From: Pelomonas sp. Root405
GTDB lineage: Bacteria > Pseudomonadota > Gammaproteobacteria > Burkholderiales > Burkholderiaceae_C
Direction of reading: 5' to 3'
Assembly: GCF_001425165.1 (NCBI RefSeq)
Contig: NZ_LMDU01000007.1
Location: 1-43,865, forward strand
DNA length: 43,865 nucleotides
The notes beneath the pieces were generated by a model. The model saw nothing but the letters and a program-made list of their open reading frames with translations, did not search any database and was not told where the DNA came from. Of this stretch, positions 16,257 through 23,974 are shown piece by piece (position 1 is the first letter of the stretch; each line of letters begins with the position of its first letter). A program made the position numbers and the translations under genes.

Positions 16257-19085
16257 TCAGAACTTCAGACTAGCGCCGAGAGTGAACGCGCGACCGTAGC
16301 GGTAGTAACCGTTGGGCAGGCTGATGCTGCCGTTGCCCAGCTTGGGCGCCTGCACCGCGTCCGTCAGGTTGTTGCCTTCGAGGCTGATGCGCAGCCACTG
16401 GTTGACCTCGTAGGCCACCTGCGCCGTGACCCAGGTGGTGGCATTGGCGGTCTCGTTGAAGTTGGCGCCCAGCACGTTGGTGGCGGTGACGAAGGCGTCG
16501 GTGCGGTCTGCCGTGGCGCTCATGCTCCATGGGCCCTTCTCGTAGACCACGCCCAGCGATGCGGTTGCCGGCGCGATGCCTTCCAGCGCACGCTGCTCGC
16601 CGCCGACCCAGGCGCGCGACTTGTTGCGGGTGTACTGCGCCCGCACGCCGAAGCCGTTGTCGAACAGATGCTGGAAGCCGATCTCGAAGCCGCGGGCCGT
16701 GGCCTTGTCGCCGTTGACCGGCCGCTGCACATTGAACAGCCGGCCGCCCGGGGCACCGATGTCCTGGCCCGCCAGCCACAGGTTGGTGATCTGGTTCTTG
16801 ATGTTTTTCTGGTAGACGGCGAAGGTCAGCGCCGAGTCCTTGCTGTAGTACCACTCCAGCGAGGCGTCGTACTGGCGGGCGCTGTAGGGCTTGAGCTCGG
16901 CATTGCCGCTGTAGATCTGCGTGAAGTCGCCCCAGGAGATGCTGGCCGTCGTGCTGGACGGCGCGAGCTTGTCGACCGAGGGCCGGGCCATGGTCTTGGC
17001 GGCACCCAGGCGAAGTTGCAGGTTGTCGGTGAACAGCCAGGTGAAGTTGACCGTCGGCAGCGCGAAGTTGTAGCTGGCCTCTTGGTTCAGGACGGTCGGC
17101 GTCGCGTAGACAGCGGTGTAGTTGAAGGCGCCGTTCTCGATGATGTCGGTGAGCTTGGCGTCCCAAGCCTGCGAGGAGGTCTTGGTCTTCACGAAGCGCA
17201 CGCCGAGGTCCGCGTTCCAGCTGTCACCCGACAGGTCGGCCTGCACGAAGGCGGCCGTCGTCTTCTCCGTCACGCGATAGCTCTCCAGCGGGTTCCAGGC
17301 CGGCCCGGACGCGGTCGAGCTGTAGACGCCGCCACCGGGGCGGGGCTTTCCGTCATAGGCCTTCAGCGCCTCGGCATAGTTGTTGACATCAAAGCCCAGG
17401 AAGCTGCGCGGGAAGTTGCCGCTGACGCCGCTCAGGAATCCGTCGGGGCTGAACGTCTGGTTGATGACGTTGCCGCCCAGCGTGCCGACGTTGATCGCGT
17501 AGTTACCCGAGTAATGATCGGCGCCGGCATTGAAGGCGTTGTTGATCATGTCCCGCGACTTCTTGCGGTTGGTCTGGCTGAGGCCGAACTTCAGCTGGTC
17601 GATGAAGAAGCGGTCCAGCTTCCAGTCGAGATTGACCGTGGCGCCGTTGATCTTGTCGTCGATGTTGTCGCCGGCGCGGCTGTAGTAGTGGGTATTGAAG
17701 TCGCTGGCCTTGAACAGGCCTTGCGCCAGGCCGGTCTGCAGGTCGCGGCCGTCGGCGAAGGTGGTCTTCACGTCGGGCACGGCCGAGCCGGTCAGCTGGA
17801 TGCGCGTCGTGTTGGGCTGGTTCATGCGCAGCACGACATAGCTGTCGTTGCCGCCGGAGTGGCGCTTGGAGGTGGACTCGTAGATGTCGCCCGTCAGCTT
17901 CAAGGTCGGCGAGAGCTTCCACTCCGCATTGGCGCCGTACATCGCCGTGTCGACGACGCGGTACTCGGTCTTGTTCAAAAGCTCGGGGTTGAGCGCCAGT
18001 TCCGGGTCGGGGTTGGCCAGCGTGAAGTCGGTCACCACGCCGTTGTTGATCTTCATGTCGGACCAGCGGCCCGGCGCATACAGCGGATAGAAGGACAGCT
18101 GGTAGCCGACCTGCGGCGAATCCAGCCGCGTCTTGAAACCGTCGACCACGACCTTCAGGTCGCTGCTCGGCCGCCATTCCACCTTGCCCGACAACGCCAG
18201 GCGCTCCTTCTTCTCCATGATGGAGCCGAAGCGGAACTGGCCCGGTGCGATCAGGCCCTCTTCGTCCAGGTCCAGCTGGCCGTTGCCGTTGGGGTCGATG
18301 TTGCCGCCCCAGGTGTTGCCCCAGGGCCAGAACAGCTCCGGCTTGTTCGGCGCCGGATTGCGGCTCCAACCGCCGTCGTTGCCAGCCGTGTCGGTGCGCA
18401 CGTCGCGCTTCGCGTAAACCACGCCCAGCAGCACGCCCCAGTCGTTGCCGAAAGTGTTGCTGTAGGTCCCCGACAGCTTGGTGCCGTTGAGGCTGCTCAT
18501 CTGGTTGCGGTCGGCCTCCACGCGCAGCAGGCCGCGCTGGCCTTTCTGGTCGAACGGGCTGGCCGAGCGCAGGTTCACGAGGCCGCCGATGGCGCCTTCC
18601 GTCAAGGAGGCCTGGGCCGACTTGATGACGTCGGCGCCGCTGATGACATCGGCGGGCAGCACGTCGTAGGCGAAGTAGCGGCCGGCGCTGTCGGTACCCA
18701 ACAGGCGGCCATTGAACGTCGTCAGCGTGTACTCGGGGCCCAGGCCGCGGATGCTGACCTTCTGGCCTTCGCCGCCCGCCGTGCGCGAGATCGACACGCC
18801 GGTGATGTGGCTCAGCGAGTCGGCCACGTTGTTGTCGGGGAAGCGGCCCAGCTCGGTCGCGCTGATGCTGTCCTGCACGCCGGCAGCGTTGCGCTTCAGC
18901 GCCAGGGACTTCTGCAGGCTGGCGCGGGTGCCGGTCACCTCGACGCGGTCCAGCTCGGTGGTGCCGTCGGTGTTGGCGGCGACCTCCTGGGCGAAAGCCG
19001 GGGCGGCACCGAAGGCCACCAGGGCCATCAGGCCGGCCAGCGCGAGCGGGTGCAGCTCAAAACGGGGTTGCAGGCGAGGACTCAT
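16257..19085 (-). CDS. TonB-dependent outer-membrane receptor, carbohydrate type
   Basis: Encodes 942 residues: signal peptide 1-32 (PAFA/QE), TonB-box-like region near ELDRVEVTG, plug domain (about 50-190) with GRFPDNNVADSLSHITGVS and VSIRGLGPEYTLTTFNGR, then a 22-strand-type barrel ending in the canonical C-terminal Phe. The plug wording is that of the Xanthomonas/Caulobacter family (TIGR01782), many of which import oligosaccharides and sit in sugar-utilisation loci. I infer uptake of galactosamine- or galactose-containing oligosaccharides into the periplasm. The ATG at 19085 has AGGA at eight bases; the frame is open to 19142 but without a signal sequence. It is the first gene of the minus-strand operon and faces the AgaR-like operators in the divergent spacer. 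Confidence 0.93.
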   Translation of the reverse strand: MSPRLQPRFELHPLALAGLMALVAFGAAPAFAQEVAANTDGTTELDRVEVTGTRASLQKSLALKRNAAGVQDSISATELGRFPDNNVADSLSHITGVSISRTAGGEGQKVSIRGLGPEYTLTTFNGRLLGTDSAGRYFAYDVLPADVISGADVIKSAQASLTEGAIGGLVNLRSASPFDQKGQRGLLRVEADRNQMSSLNGTKLSGTYSNTFGNDWGVLLGVVYAKRDVRTDTAGNDGGWSRNPAPNKPELFWPWGNTWGGNIDPNGNGQLDLDEEGLIAPGQFRFGSIMEKKERLALSGKVEWRPSSDLKVVVDGFKTRLDSPQVGYQLSFYPLYAPGRWSDMKINNGVVTDFTLANPDPELALNPELLNKTEYRVVDTAMYGANAEWKLSPTLKLTGDIYESTSKRHSGGNDSYVVLRMNQPNTTRIQLTGSAVPDVKTTFADGRDLQTGLAQGLFKASDFNTHYYSRAGDNIDDKINGATVNLDWKLDRFFIDQLKFGLSQTNRKKSRDMINNAFNAGADHYSGNYAINVGTLGGNVINQTFSPDGFLSGVSGNFPRSFLGFDVNNYAEALKAYDGKPRPGGGVYSSTASGPAWNPLESYRVTEKTTAAFVQADLSGDSWNADLGVRFVKTKTSSQAWDAKLTDIIENGAFNYTAVYATPTVLNQEASYNFALPTVNFTWLFTDNLQLRLGAAKTMARPSVDKLAPSSTTASISWGDFTQIYSGNAELKPYSARQYDASLEWYYSKDSALTFAVYQKNIKNQITNLWLAGQDIGAPGGRLFNVQRPVNGDKATARGFEIGFQHLFDNGFGVRAQYTRNKSRAWVGGEQRALEGIAPATASLGVVYEKGPWSMSATADRTDAFVTATNVLGANFNETANATTWVTAQVAYEVNQWLRISLEGNNLTDAVQAPKLGNGSISLPNGYYRYGRAFTLGASLKF

Positions 19086-19231
19086 CGAACAGTTCCTTTG
19101 ATCTTGTGTGTCGGGGCTGCCGTCGGGGCAGCGCGATGTCATTTGCCGTGATGCCGGGGCAGCTCTCCCCGGTGCGGTTTGCCGGCTCCTTCAAGGCTGT
19201 CGAACCGGCTTGATCGCAAGTCTACGAATTC

Positions 19232-19245
19232 TTTCGTTTGATTTC
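19232..19245 (+). promoter_or_regulatory. AgaR-like operator, receptor-proximal
   Basis: TTTCGTTTGATTTC matches 13 of 14 positions of the core TTTCRTTTYRTTTY described for AgaR of E. coli (recalled consensus). It lies about 150 bp upstream of the receptor start. Binding by the AgaR-like product at 23975-24781 is inferred. Confidence 0.55.
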
Positions 19246-19390
19246 GTATAGAGTTTTCACGGATGCCGAATGCTTTCGATGAAGCATGCCACGAAAGCCT
19301 TCCACGGCGCTGACATAGATCATGACGCCCGACCTATATGGAGTTTCACCCCTCGCCTGCGGGATTTGATATACGAAAGTGTTTCCGCCG

Positions 19391-19419
19391 TTGTGTTTTC
19401 GTTTTTGTTCGTTTATGCT
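19391..19419 (+). promoter_or_regulatory. Predicted promoter with embedded AgaR-like operator, permease-proximal
   Basis: A possible -35 TTGTGT and -10 TATGCT are separated by exactly 17 bases. The spacer starts TTTCGTTTTTGTTC, a 12 of 14 match to the AgaR core, so a bound repressor would cover both elements. The permease ATG follows 53 bases after the -10 box. The -35 element is weak (3 of 6). Confidence 0.5.
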
Positions 19420-19471
19420 TTCGCTCGAAAGTCGCAAACGCGCCTTCCAACCACCCGAAAGATCGACTTCG

Positions 19472-20389
19472 ATGCAGAGCAACTGGCTCACCTATGCGCT
19501 GATCACGACCCTGCTGTGGGGCCTGTGGGGCGCCTTCACCGGCCTGCCGTCCGCACACGGCTTTCCCGACACGCTGATCTATGTCGTCTGGGCGCTGACG
19601 ATGATTCCGCCCGCCGTCTTCGTGCTGGCCCGCGCGGGTTGGCGCATCGACCGTGATCGCCGCGCCGTCGTGCTGGGCCTCACCGTGGGCCTGCTGGGCG
19701 CCGGCGGCCAGATGCTGCTGTTCCGCGCGGTGCAGCTGGGTCCGGCCTATCTGATCTTCCCGATCGTCTCGCTGTCGCCGGCCATCACCATCGCGCTGTC
19801 GTTCGGCCTGTTGGGCGAGCGCACCGGCAAGCTGGGCGTGGCCGGCATCGTGTTGGCGCTGTGCGCGCTGCCGCTGTTCGACCTGCAGCTGGGCCAGGGC
19901 GACCAGGGGCTGGGGTTGTGGTTCGTGCTGGCGCTGGTCGTGATGGCGGCGTGGGGCCTGCAGGCCTACTTCATCAAGCTGGCCAACACGGCCGCCAGCG
20001 CCGAGAGCATCTTCTTCTACATGACCGTGGGCGCCCTCGCCTGCGTGCCGGCCGCGTTGTGGCTGACCGACTTCACGCAGCCCATCCACTGGGGCTGGAA
20101 CGGCCCGGGGCTCTCGGCCGTCATCCAGGTGCTGAACGCCGTCGGTGCACTGACGCTGGTCTACGCCTTTCGCCACGGCAAGGCCCTGGTCGTCTCCCCC
20201 CTCGTCAACGCCGGCGCCCCGCTGCTGACGGCCGTGCTGTCCATGGCGCTCAGCGGCGCCATGCCCGCCGGCACCAAGTTGCTCGGCGTGGCGCTGGCGC
20301 TGCTGGCTGCGCTGCTGCTGGCGCTGCAACCCGAGTCGCCTTCTTCCTCTTCTTCCTCTTCCCAACCCGTTCAAGGAGACGCCGCATGA
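19472..20389 (+). CDS. DMT (EamA)-family inner-membrane permease
   Basis: Encodes 305 residues with about ten hydrophobic helices and the two-repeat layout of drug/metabolite transporters (EamA). The first helix starts NWLTYALITTLLWGLWGAF; the C-terminus is a Ser-rich tail. Members move sugars, amino acids or metabolites across the inner membrane. Its position as first gene of an operon for amino-sugar catabolism suggests it imports galactosamine or N-acetylgalactosamine, in place of the PTS or the MFS permease AgaP found elsewhere. The ATG at 19472 matches the start of the first helix; upstream frame is AgaR-site DNA. The stop overlaps the next gene as ATGA. Confidence 0.85.
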   Translation: MQSNWLTYALITTLLWGLWGAFTGLPSAHGFPDTLIYVVWALTMIPPAVFVLARAGWRIDRDRRAVVLGLTVGLLGAGGQMLLFRAVQLGPAYLIFPIVSLSPAITIALSFGLLGERTGKLGVAGIVLALCALPLFDLQLGQGDQGLGLWFVLALVVMAAWGLQAYFIKLANTAASAESIFFYMTVGALACVPAALWLTDFTQPIHWGWNGPGLSAVIQVLNAVGALTLVYAFRHGKALVVSPLVNAGAPLLTAVLSMALSGAMPAGTKLLGVALALLAALLLALQPESPSSSSSSSQPVQGDAA

Positions 20390-21669
20390 AGCTCATGCTC
20401 GACCTCGTGCGCCGCCACAAGCAAGCGGCCAACGGCAGCCTCGCCGTCGGCATCCCGTCGGTCTGTTCAGCCCACCCCGTCGTCATCGCCGCCACGCTGC
20501 GCGAATGCGCCGCGCAAGGCCGGTCGGCCCTCATAGAGGCCACCTCCAACCAGGTCAACCAGGACGGCGGCTATACCGGCATGACGCCGCTGGACTTCCG
20601 CCGCTATGTGCAGGGCCTGGCCGAAGCGGAAGGGCTGGCGCCCGAGCTGCTGCTGCTGGGCGGCGACCACCTCGGGCCGAACGCCTGGCGCAAGCTGCCG
20701 GCCGAGGTGGCCATGGCCAAGGCCGAGATCATGGTGGCGCAGTACGTGAGCGCCGGCTTTCGCAAGATCCATCTGGATTGCTCGATGAGCTGCGCCGGTG
20801 ACCCGGTGCCGCTGTCCGAACCCGAGATCGCCGCCCGCGCCGTGCGCCTGTGCCGCGCGGCCGAATCGGCCTGGCGCGACGCGCCCGATCGCGGCGACCC
20901 GCCGGTCTATGTCATCGGCACCGAAGTGCCCGTGCCCGGCGGCGCGCATGAAGACCTGGGCGAGTTGGCGGTCACGTCGCCAGCGGCAGCCGCGTCCACG
21001 CTGGAGCTGCACCGCGTCGCCTTCGCGCGCGCGGGGCTGGAGCTGGCCTGGGAACGCGTCGTCGCCATGGTCGTGCAGCCCGGCGTGGAGTTCGACCACC
21101 ACAAGGTCATCGACTACCGCCCCGAGAAGGCGCAGGCGTTGAGCGCCTTCATCGAGCGCCAGCCTGGTCTCGTTTTCGAAGCCCACTCGACCGACTACCA
21201 GACCCCCGAGCGCCTGGCCCAGCTGGCCCGCGACCACTTCGCCATCCTGAAGGTCGGCCCGGGCGTGACCTTCGCGCTGCGCGAGACGCTGTGGGCCCTC
21301 GCCGCCGTCGAGCGCGAATGGGTGGGCAAGGGTGAAGGCCTCGTCGACACCGTGCTGGGCGTCATGCGCGCCGAGCCCGAGCATTGGCGCGGTTATTACC
21401 AAGATCCCGAGCGCCTGCAGGTCGACCTGTCCTATTCCCTGAGCGACCGCATCCGCTACTACTGGGCCCACCCCGCCGTGCGCGAGGCCTGCCGGACCAT
21501 GCTGGCCCGCCTAGACGCCGCGCCGCCGCCGCTGACGCTGCTGAGCCAGTACCTGCCGCGCCAATACGAGGCGGTGCGCGAGGGGCGCATCGACACGCAA
21601 ACCAACTCGCTGCTGCGCGACGGCACCGTCCAAGCGCTTCGGCCCTACCTCCACGCTTGCGCGGCTTGA
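20386..21669 (+). CDS. agaZ: PF08013 (GatZ/AgaZ/KbaZ) family protein, possible tagatose-6-phosphate 4-epimerase
   Basis: Encodes 427 residues that align over full length with the GatZ/KbaZ family: AVGIPSVCSAHPVVI, EATSNQVNQDGGYTGM, LGGDHLGPN, KIHLDCSMSCA, GTEVPVPGGAH, FEAHSTDYQ and LKVGPGVTFALRE. In E. coli such proteins are the partner subunit of tagatose-bisphosphate aldolase. Other members of PF08013 are reported (Agrobacterium) to epimerise D-tagatose-6-phosphate to D-fructose-6-phosphate. No catalytic aldolase subunit (GatY/AgaY) or tagatose-6-phosphate kinase is in this operon, which favours the epimerase role here; that is inference. Strong ribosome site AAGGAG before ATG; the stop of the permease overlaps by ATGA. 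Confidence 0.9.
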   Translation: MKLMLDLVRRHKQAANGSLAVGIPSVCSAHPVVIAATLRECAAQGRSALIEATSNQVNQDGGYTGMTPLDFRRYVQGLAEAEGLAPELLLLGGDHLGPNAWRKLPAEVAMAKAEIMVAQYVSAGFRKIHLDCSMSCAGDPVPLSEPEIAARAVRLCRAAESAWRDAPDRGDPPVYVIGTEVPVPGGAHEDLGELAVTSPAAAASTLELHRVAFARAGLELAWERVVAMVVQPGVEFDHHKVIDYRPEKAQALSAFIERQPGLVFEAHSTDYQTPERLAQLARDHFAILKVGPGVTFALRETLWALAAVEREWVGKGEGLVDTVLGVMRAEPEHWRGYYQDPERLQVDLSYSLSDRIRYYWAHPAVREACRTMLARLDAAPPPLTLLSQYLPRQYEAVREGRIDTQTNSLLRDGTVQALRPYLHACAA

Positions 21670-21682
21670 GATGAAAACAAAG

Positions 21683-21755
21683 GCAACCACAGAGGCACGG
21701 AGCCACTGAGGAATGCACAGAGCACTTCTCTGTGCCTCTGTGTCTCTGTGGTTGC
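21683..21755. repeat. Dispersed palindromic repeat, copy 1 (between agaZ and agaS)
   Basis: An imperfect inverted repeat: GCAACCACAGAGGCAC at the left and GTGCCTCTGTG...GTGGTTGC at the right, around a short loop. A second copy with near-identical outer arms is at 32877-32960. It fills most of the 125-bp gap in an operon whose other junctions overlap. As RNA it would fold into a long hairpin. An in-frame start for agaS inside it (21732) is an artefact. Confidence 0.85.
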
Positions 21756-21794
21756 ATTACTGCATTCGCTTCAATGCGCGAGAAGACAACTGAC

Positions 21795-22976
21795 ATGACC
21801 CTTCTGCATCTCGACCCCACCGATCTCGACCACCGCGGCGCCGCGCACACGGCCCGCGAGATCGCGCACCAGCCCGCTGTCTGGCAGACCGTCTACGCCC
21901 AACTGCAAGCCGAGCGCCCCGCCCTCGACGCCTTCCTGAACCCGCTGCTCGCCCTGCCCCAACTGCGCATCGTGCTGACCGGTGCCGGCAGTTCGGCCTT
22001 CATCGGCCAGTGCATCGCACCCGCGTTGCTGCGCCAGCTCGGCCAGCGCCCCGGCATCCGCGTCGAGGCCGTGGCCACGACCGACATCGTCTCCAGCCCC
22101 GAGCAGTGTTTGCAGCCAGAGGTGCCAACGCTGCTTGTCTCGTTCGCCCGCTCCGGCAACAGCCCCGAGAGCCTGGCCGCCGTTGAGCTCGCCGACCGCT
22201 TCGTCAAGACCTGCCACCACCTCGTCATCACCTGCGCGGCGGACGGCACGCTGAACCGCCGCATGGCCGGGCAGCCGCGCGCCCAGGTGCTGCTGCTGCC
22301 CGACGAAACCAACGACCGTGCCTTCGCCATGACGTCCAGCTTCAGCGGCATGCTGCTGGCCGCCGCCTGGGCCTTCGGCCTGCCTCTGGCGCCGGTGACA
22401 GCGCTGGCTCAGGCCGCCGCCGCCCTGGTGGCCGCCGAAGCCGACCGCCTCTACGCGCTGACCGACAAACCCTTCGAGCGCATCGTCTACCTGGGCAGCA
22501 ACACGCTGCTGGGCCTGGCGCGCGAGGCGGCGCTGAAGCTGCTGGAACTGACCGACGGCAAGCTCGTCGCGATGGCCGACTCGACGCTGGGCTTCCGCCA
22601 TGGCCCCAAGACCATCCTCAACGACAAGACGCTGGTCGTCATCATCGTGTCCAACGATCCCTACACGCGCCAGTACGACCTCGACCTGCTGCGCGAGCTG
22701 CGCCAGCAGGGACCAGCCCGCGTGCTGGCCTTGCGGACATCCGCGTTGAATGGTGCCGAGGCGCCGCACGCCGACGACGTGACCCTGGCCCTGCCCGCGT
22801 CCGCGCCCGACCTCGCGCTGGCGCCCGTGGCCCTGGTCTTCGCGCAGTGCCTGGCCCTGCTCGCCTCGCTGCAGCTCGGCATCACGCCCGACAACCCCAG
22901 CGCTTCGGGCACCGTCACGCGCGTCGTCAGCGGTGTCACCATCCACCCCGTGATCGAGCAGCAACAGCAGCCATGA
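21795..22976 (+). CDS. agaS: SIS-domain galactosamine-6-phosphate deaminase/isomerase
   Basis: Encodes 393 residues with two SIS (sugar isomerase) domains. Motifs: LTGAGSSAFIG and SFARSGNSPES in the first, YLGSNTLLGLAREAALKLLELTDGK and the FRHGPKTI loop in the second. This is the AgaS type, which converts D-galactosamine-6-phosphate to D-tagatose-6-phosphate and ammonia. Related GlmS C-terminal isomerases make glucosamine-6-phosphate, but the neighbours agaZ, kinase and agaR-type regulator support AgaS. The ATG at 21795 gives MTLLHLDPTDLD; the frame is open upstream only through the palindromic repeat. Its stop overlaps the kinase gene as ATGA. Confidence 0.92.
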   Translation: MTLLHLDPTDLDHRGAAHTAREIAHQPAVWQTVYAQLQAERPALDAFLNPLLALPQLRIVLTGAGSSAFIGQCIAPALLRQLGQRPGIRVEAVATTDIVSSPEQCLQPEVPTLLVSFARSGNSPESLAAVELADRFVKTCHHLVITCAADGTLNRRMAGQPRAQVLLLPDETNDRAFAMTSSFSGMLLAAAWAFGLPLAPVTALAQAAAALVAAEADRLYALTDKPFERIVYLGSNTLLGLAREAALKLLELTDGKLVAMADSTLGFRHGPKTILNDKTLVVIIVSNDPYTRQYDLDLLRELRQQGPARVLALRTSALNGAEAPHADDVTLALPASAPDLALAPVALVFAQCLALLASLQLGITPDNPSASGTVTRVVSGVTIHPVIEQQQQP

Positions 22977-23929
22977 GTTCCCTCTTCCTCGGCATCGATG
23001 GCGGCGGCACCAAGACGGCCTTCGTGATTGTCGACGGCGATGGCCGCCTGCTCGCGCGGCATGAGTCCACCACCAGCTACTACCTGCAGATCGGCTTCGA
23101 TGCGCTGCGCGCGCTGCTGCGCGACGGCGTGCAGACAACGCTGAAGCAAGCCGGCGCCACGGCCAGCGACATCGCTCACGCCTTTGCCGGCCTGCCCGCG
23201 CATGGCGAGGACAGCGCGCTGATCACTTCATTCGATGCGCTGCTGGCCGACGTGCTGCCCCGCAGCACCGTCGGCAACGACATGGTCTGCAGCTGGGCGG
23301 GGTCGCTGGCCGGCGCAGACGGAGTCAGCCTCGTCGCCGGCACCGGCTCCATCGCCTATGGCGAATGGATGGGCCGCGGCGCGCGCTGCGGCGGCTGGGG
23401 CGAGGTCTTCGGCGACGAAGGCTCGGCCCACTGGCTGGCGCGCGAGGTGCTGGCGCTGTTCTCGCGCATGGCCGACTGCCGCGCCGAGCCGGGCCCGCTG
23501 CTCGGCCTGGTGCGCGAGCACTTCGAACTCCAGCACGACCTCGACCTCTGCGCCGAGATCAACGGCAGCGCCGCACGCAGCGAGCTGGCCCAGGTCGCTC
23601 GCCTGGCCACGGCTGCCGCCCACGCAGGCGACGTGCAGGCCCGACAGCTGCTGGTGCGCGCCGGCGACGAGCTGGCCGCTCTAGCCGCCGGCGTGGCGCG
23701 CAACCTCGGTGTGAGCGGCATCCAGGCTGTGCCCGTGTCCTATTCCGGCGGCGTGTTCGCGGCCGGCGAACTGGTGCTCGGGCCGCTGCAAGCTGCCCTG
23801 GCCAGGCGCCTGCCTGGCGCTGTGCTGAAAACGCCGCGCTTCGGGCCGGAACTGGGCGCGGCGCTGTATGCAGCGCGGCTGGGCGGCCGGCCGCTGTCGC
23901 CTGAGGCGCTAGGGCGGCTCGACGGCTGA
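22973..23929 (+). CDS. BadF/BcrA-type amino-sugar kinase
   Basis: Encodes 318 residues of the ASKHA fold: phosphate loop GIDGGGTKTAFVIVD at the N-terminus, SLVAGTGSIAYG (phosphate 2) and GGWGEVFGDEGSAHWLAR, the wording of N-acetylglucosamine-kinase-like members of the BadF/BadG family. It should phosphorylate a hexosamine at O6 in the cytoplasm. Since its neighbours act on galactosamine-6-phosphate, galactosamine or N-acetylgalactosamine is the expected substrate; known GalNAc kinases of other bacteria are often of other kinase families. The ATG overlaps the agaS stop (ATGA), so the two are translationally coupled. Alternatives: glucosamine or GlcNAc kinase. Confidence 0.85.
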   Translation: MSSLFLGIDGGGTKTAFVIVDGDGRLLARHESTTSYYLQIGFDALRALLRDGVQTTLKQAGATASDIAHAFAGLPAHGEDSALITSFDALLADVLPRSTVGNDMVCSWAGSLAGADGVSLVAGTGSIAYGEWMGRGARCGGWGEVFGDEGSAHWLAREVLALFSRMADCRAEPGPLLGLVREHFELQHDLDLCAEINGSAARSELAQVARLATAAAHAGDVQARQLLVRAGDELAALAAGVARNLGVSGIQAVPVSYSGGVFAAGELVLGPLQAALARRLPGAVLKTPRFGPELGAALYAARLGGRPLSPEALGRLDG

Positions 23930-23974
23930 GCCGTCGATATCATTCGAAAGCCCGCTTCGCCTCTCGTCCGCTGC

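Larger units (their letters stand above)
19086..19471. promoter_or_regulatory. Divergent control region between receptor and aga-type operons
   Basis: A 386-bp spacer between the minus-strand receptor gene and the plus-strand permease gene, richer in A+T than its surroundings. It contains several CTTTCG or CGAAAG elements and the paired words TTTCGTAT (19243) and ATACGAAA (19371). I find no gene in it; small open frames lack initiation signals. It must carry promoters for both operons. Confidence 0.75.

Noticed and set aside
21732..21794. Upstream in-frame start that would lengthen agaS by 21 residues
   Set aside because: The extension is the translation of the palindromic repeat (MPLCLCGC) and AgaS proteins begin near the ATG at 21795.
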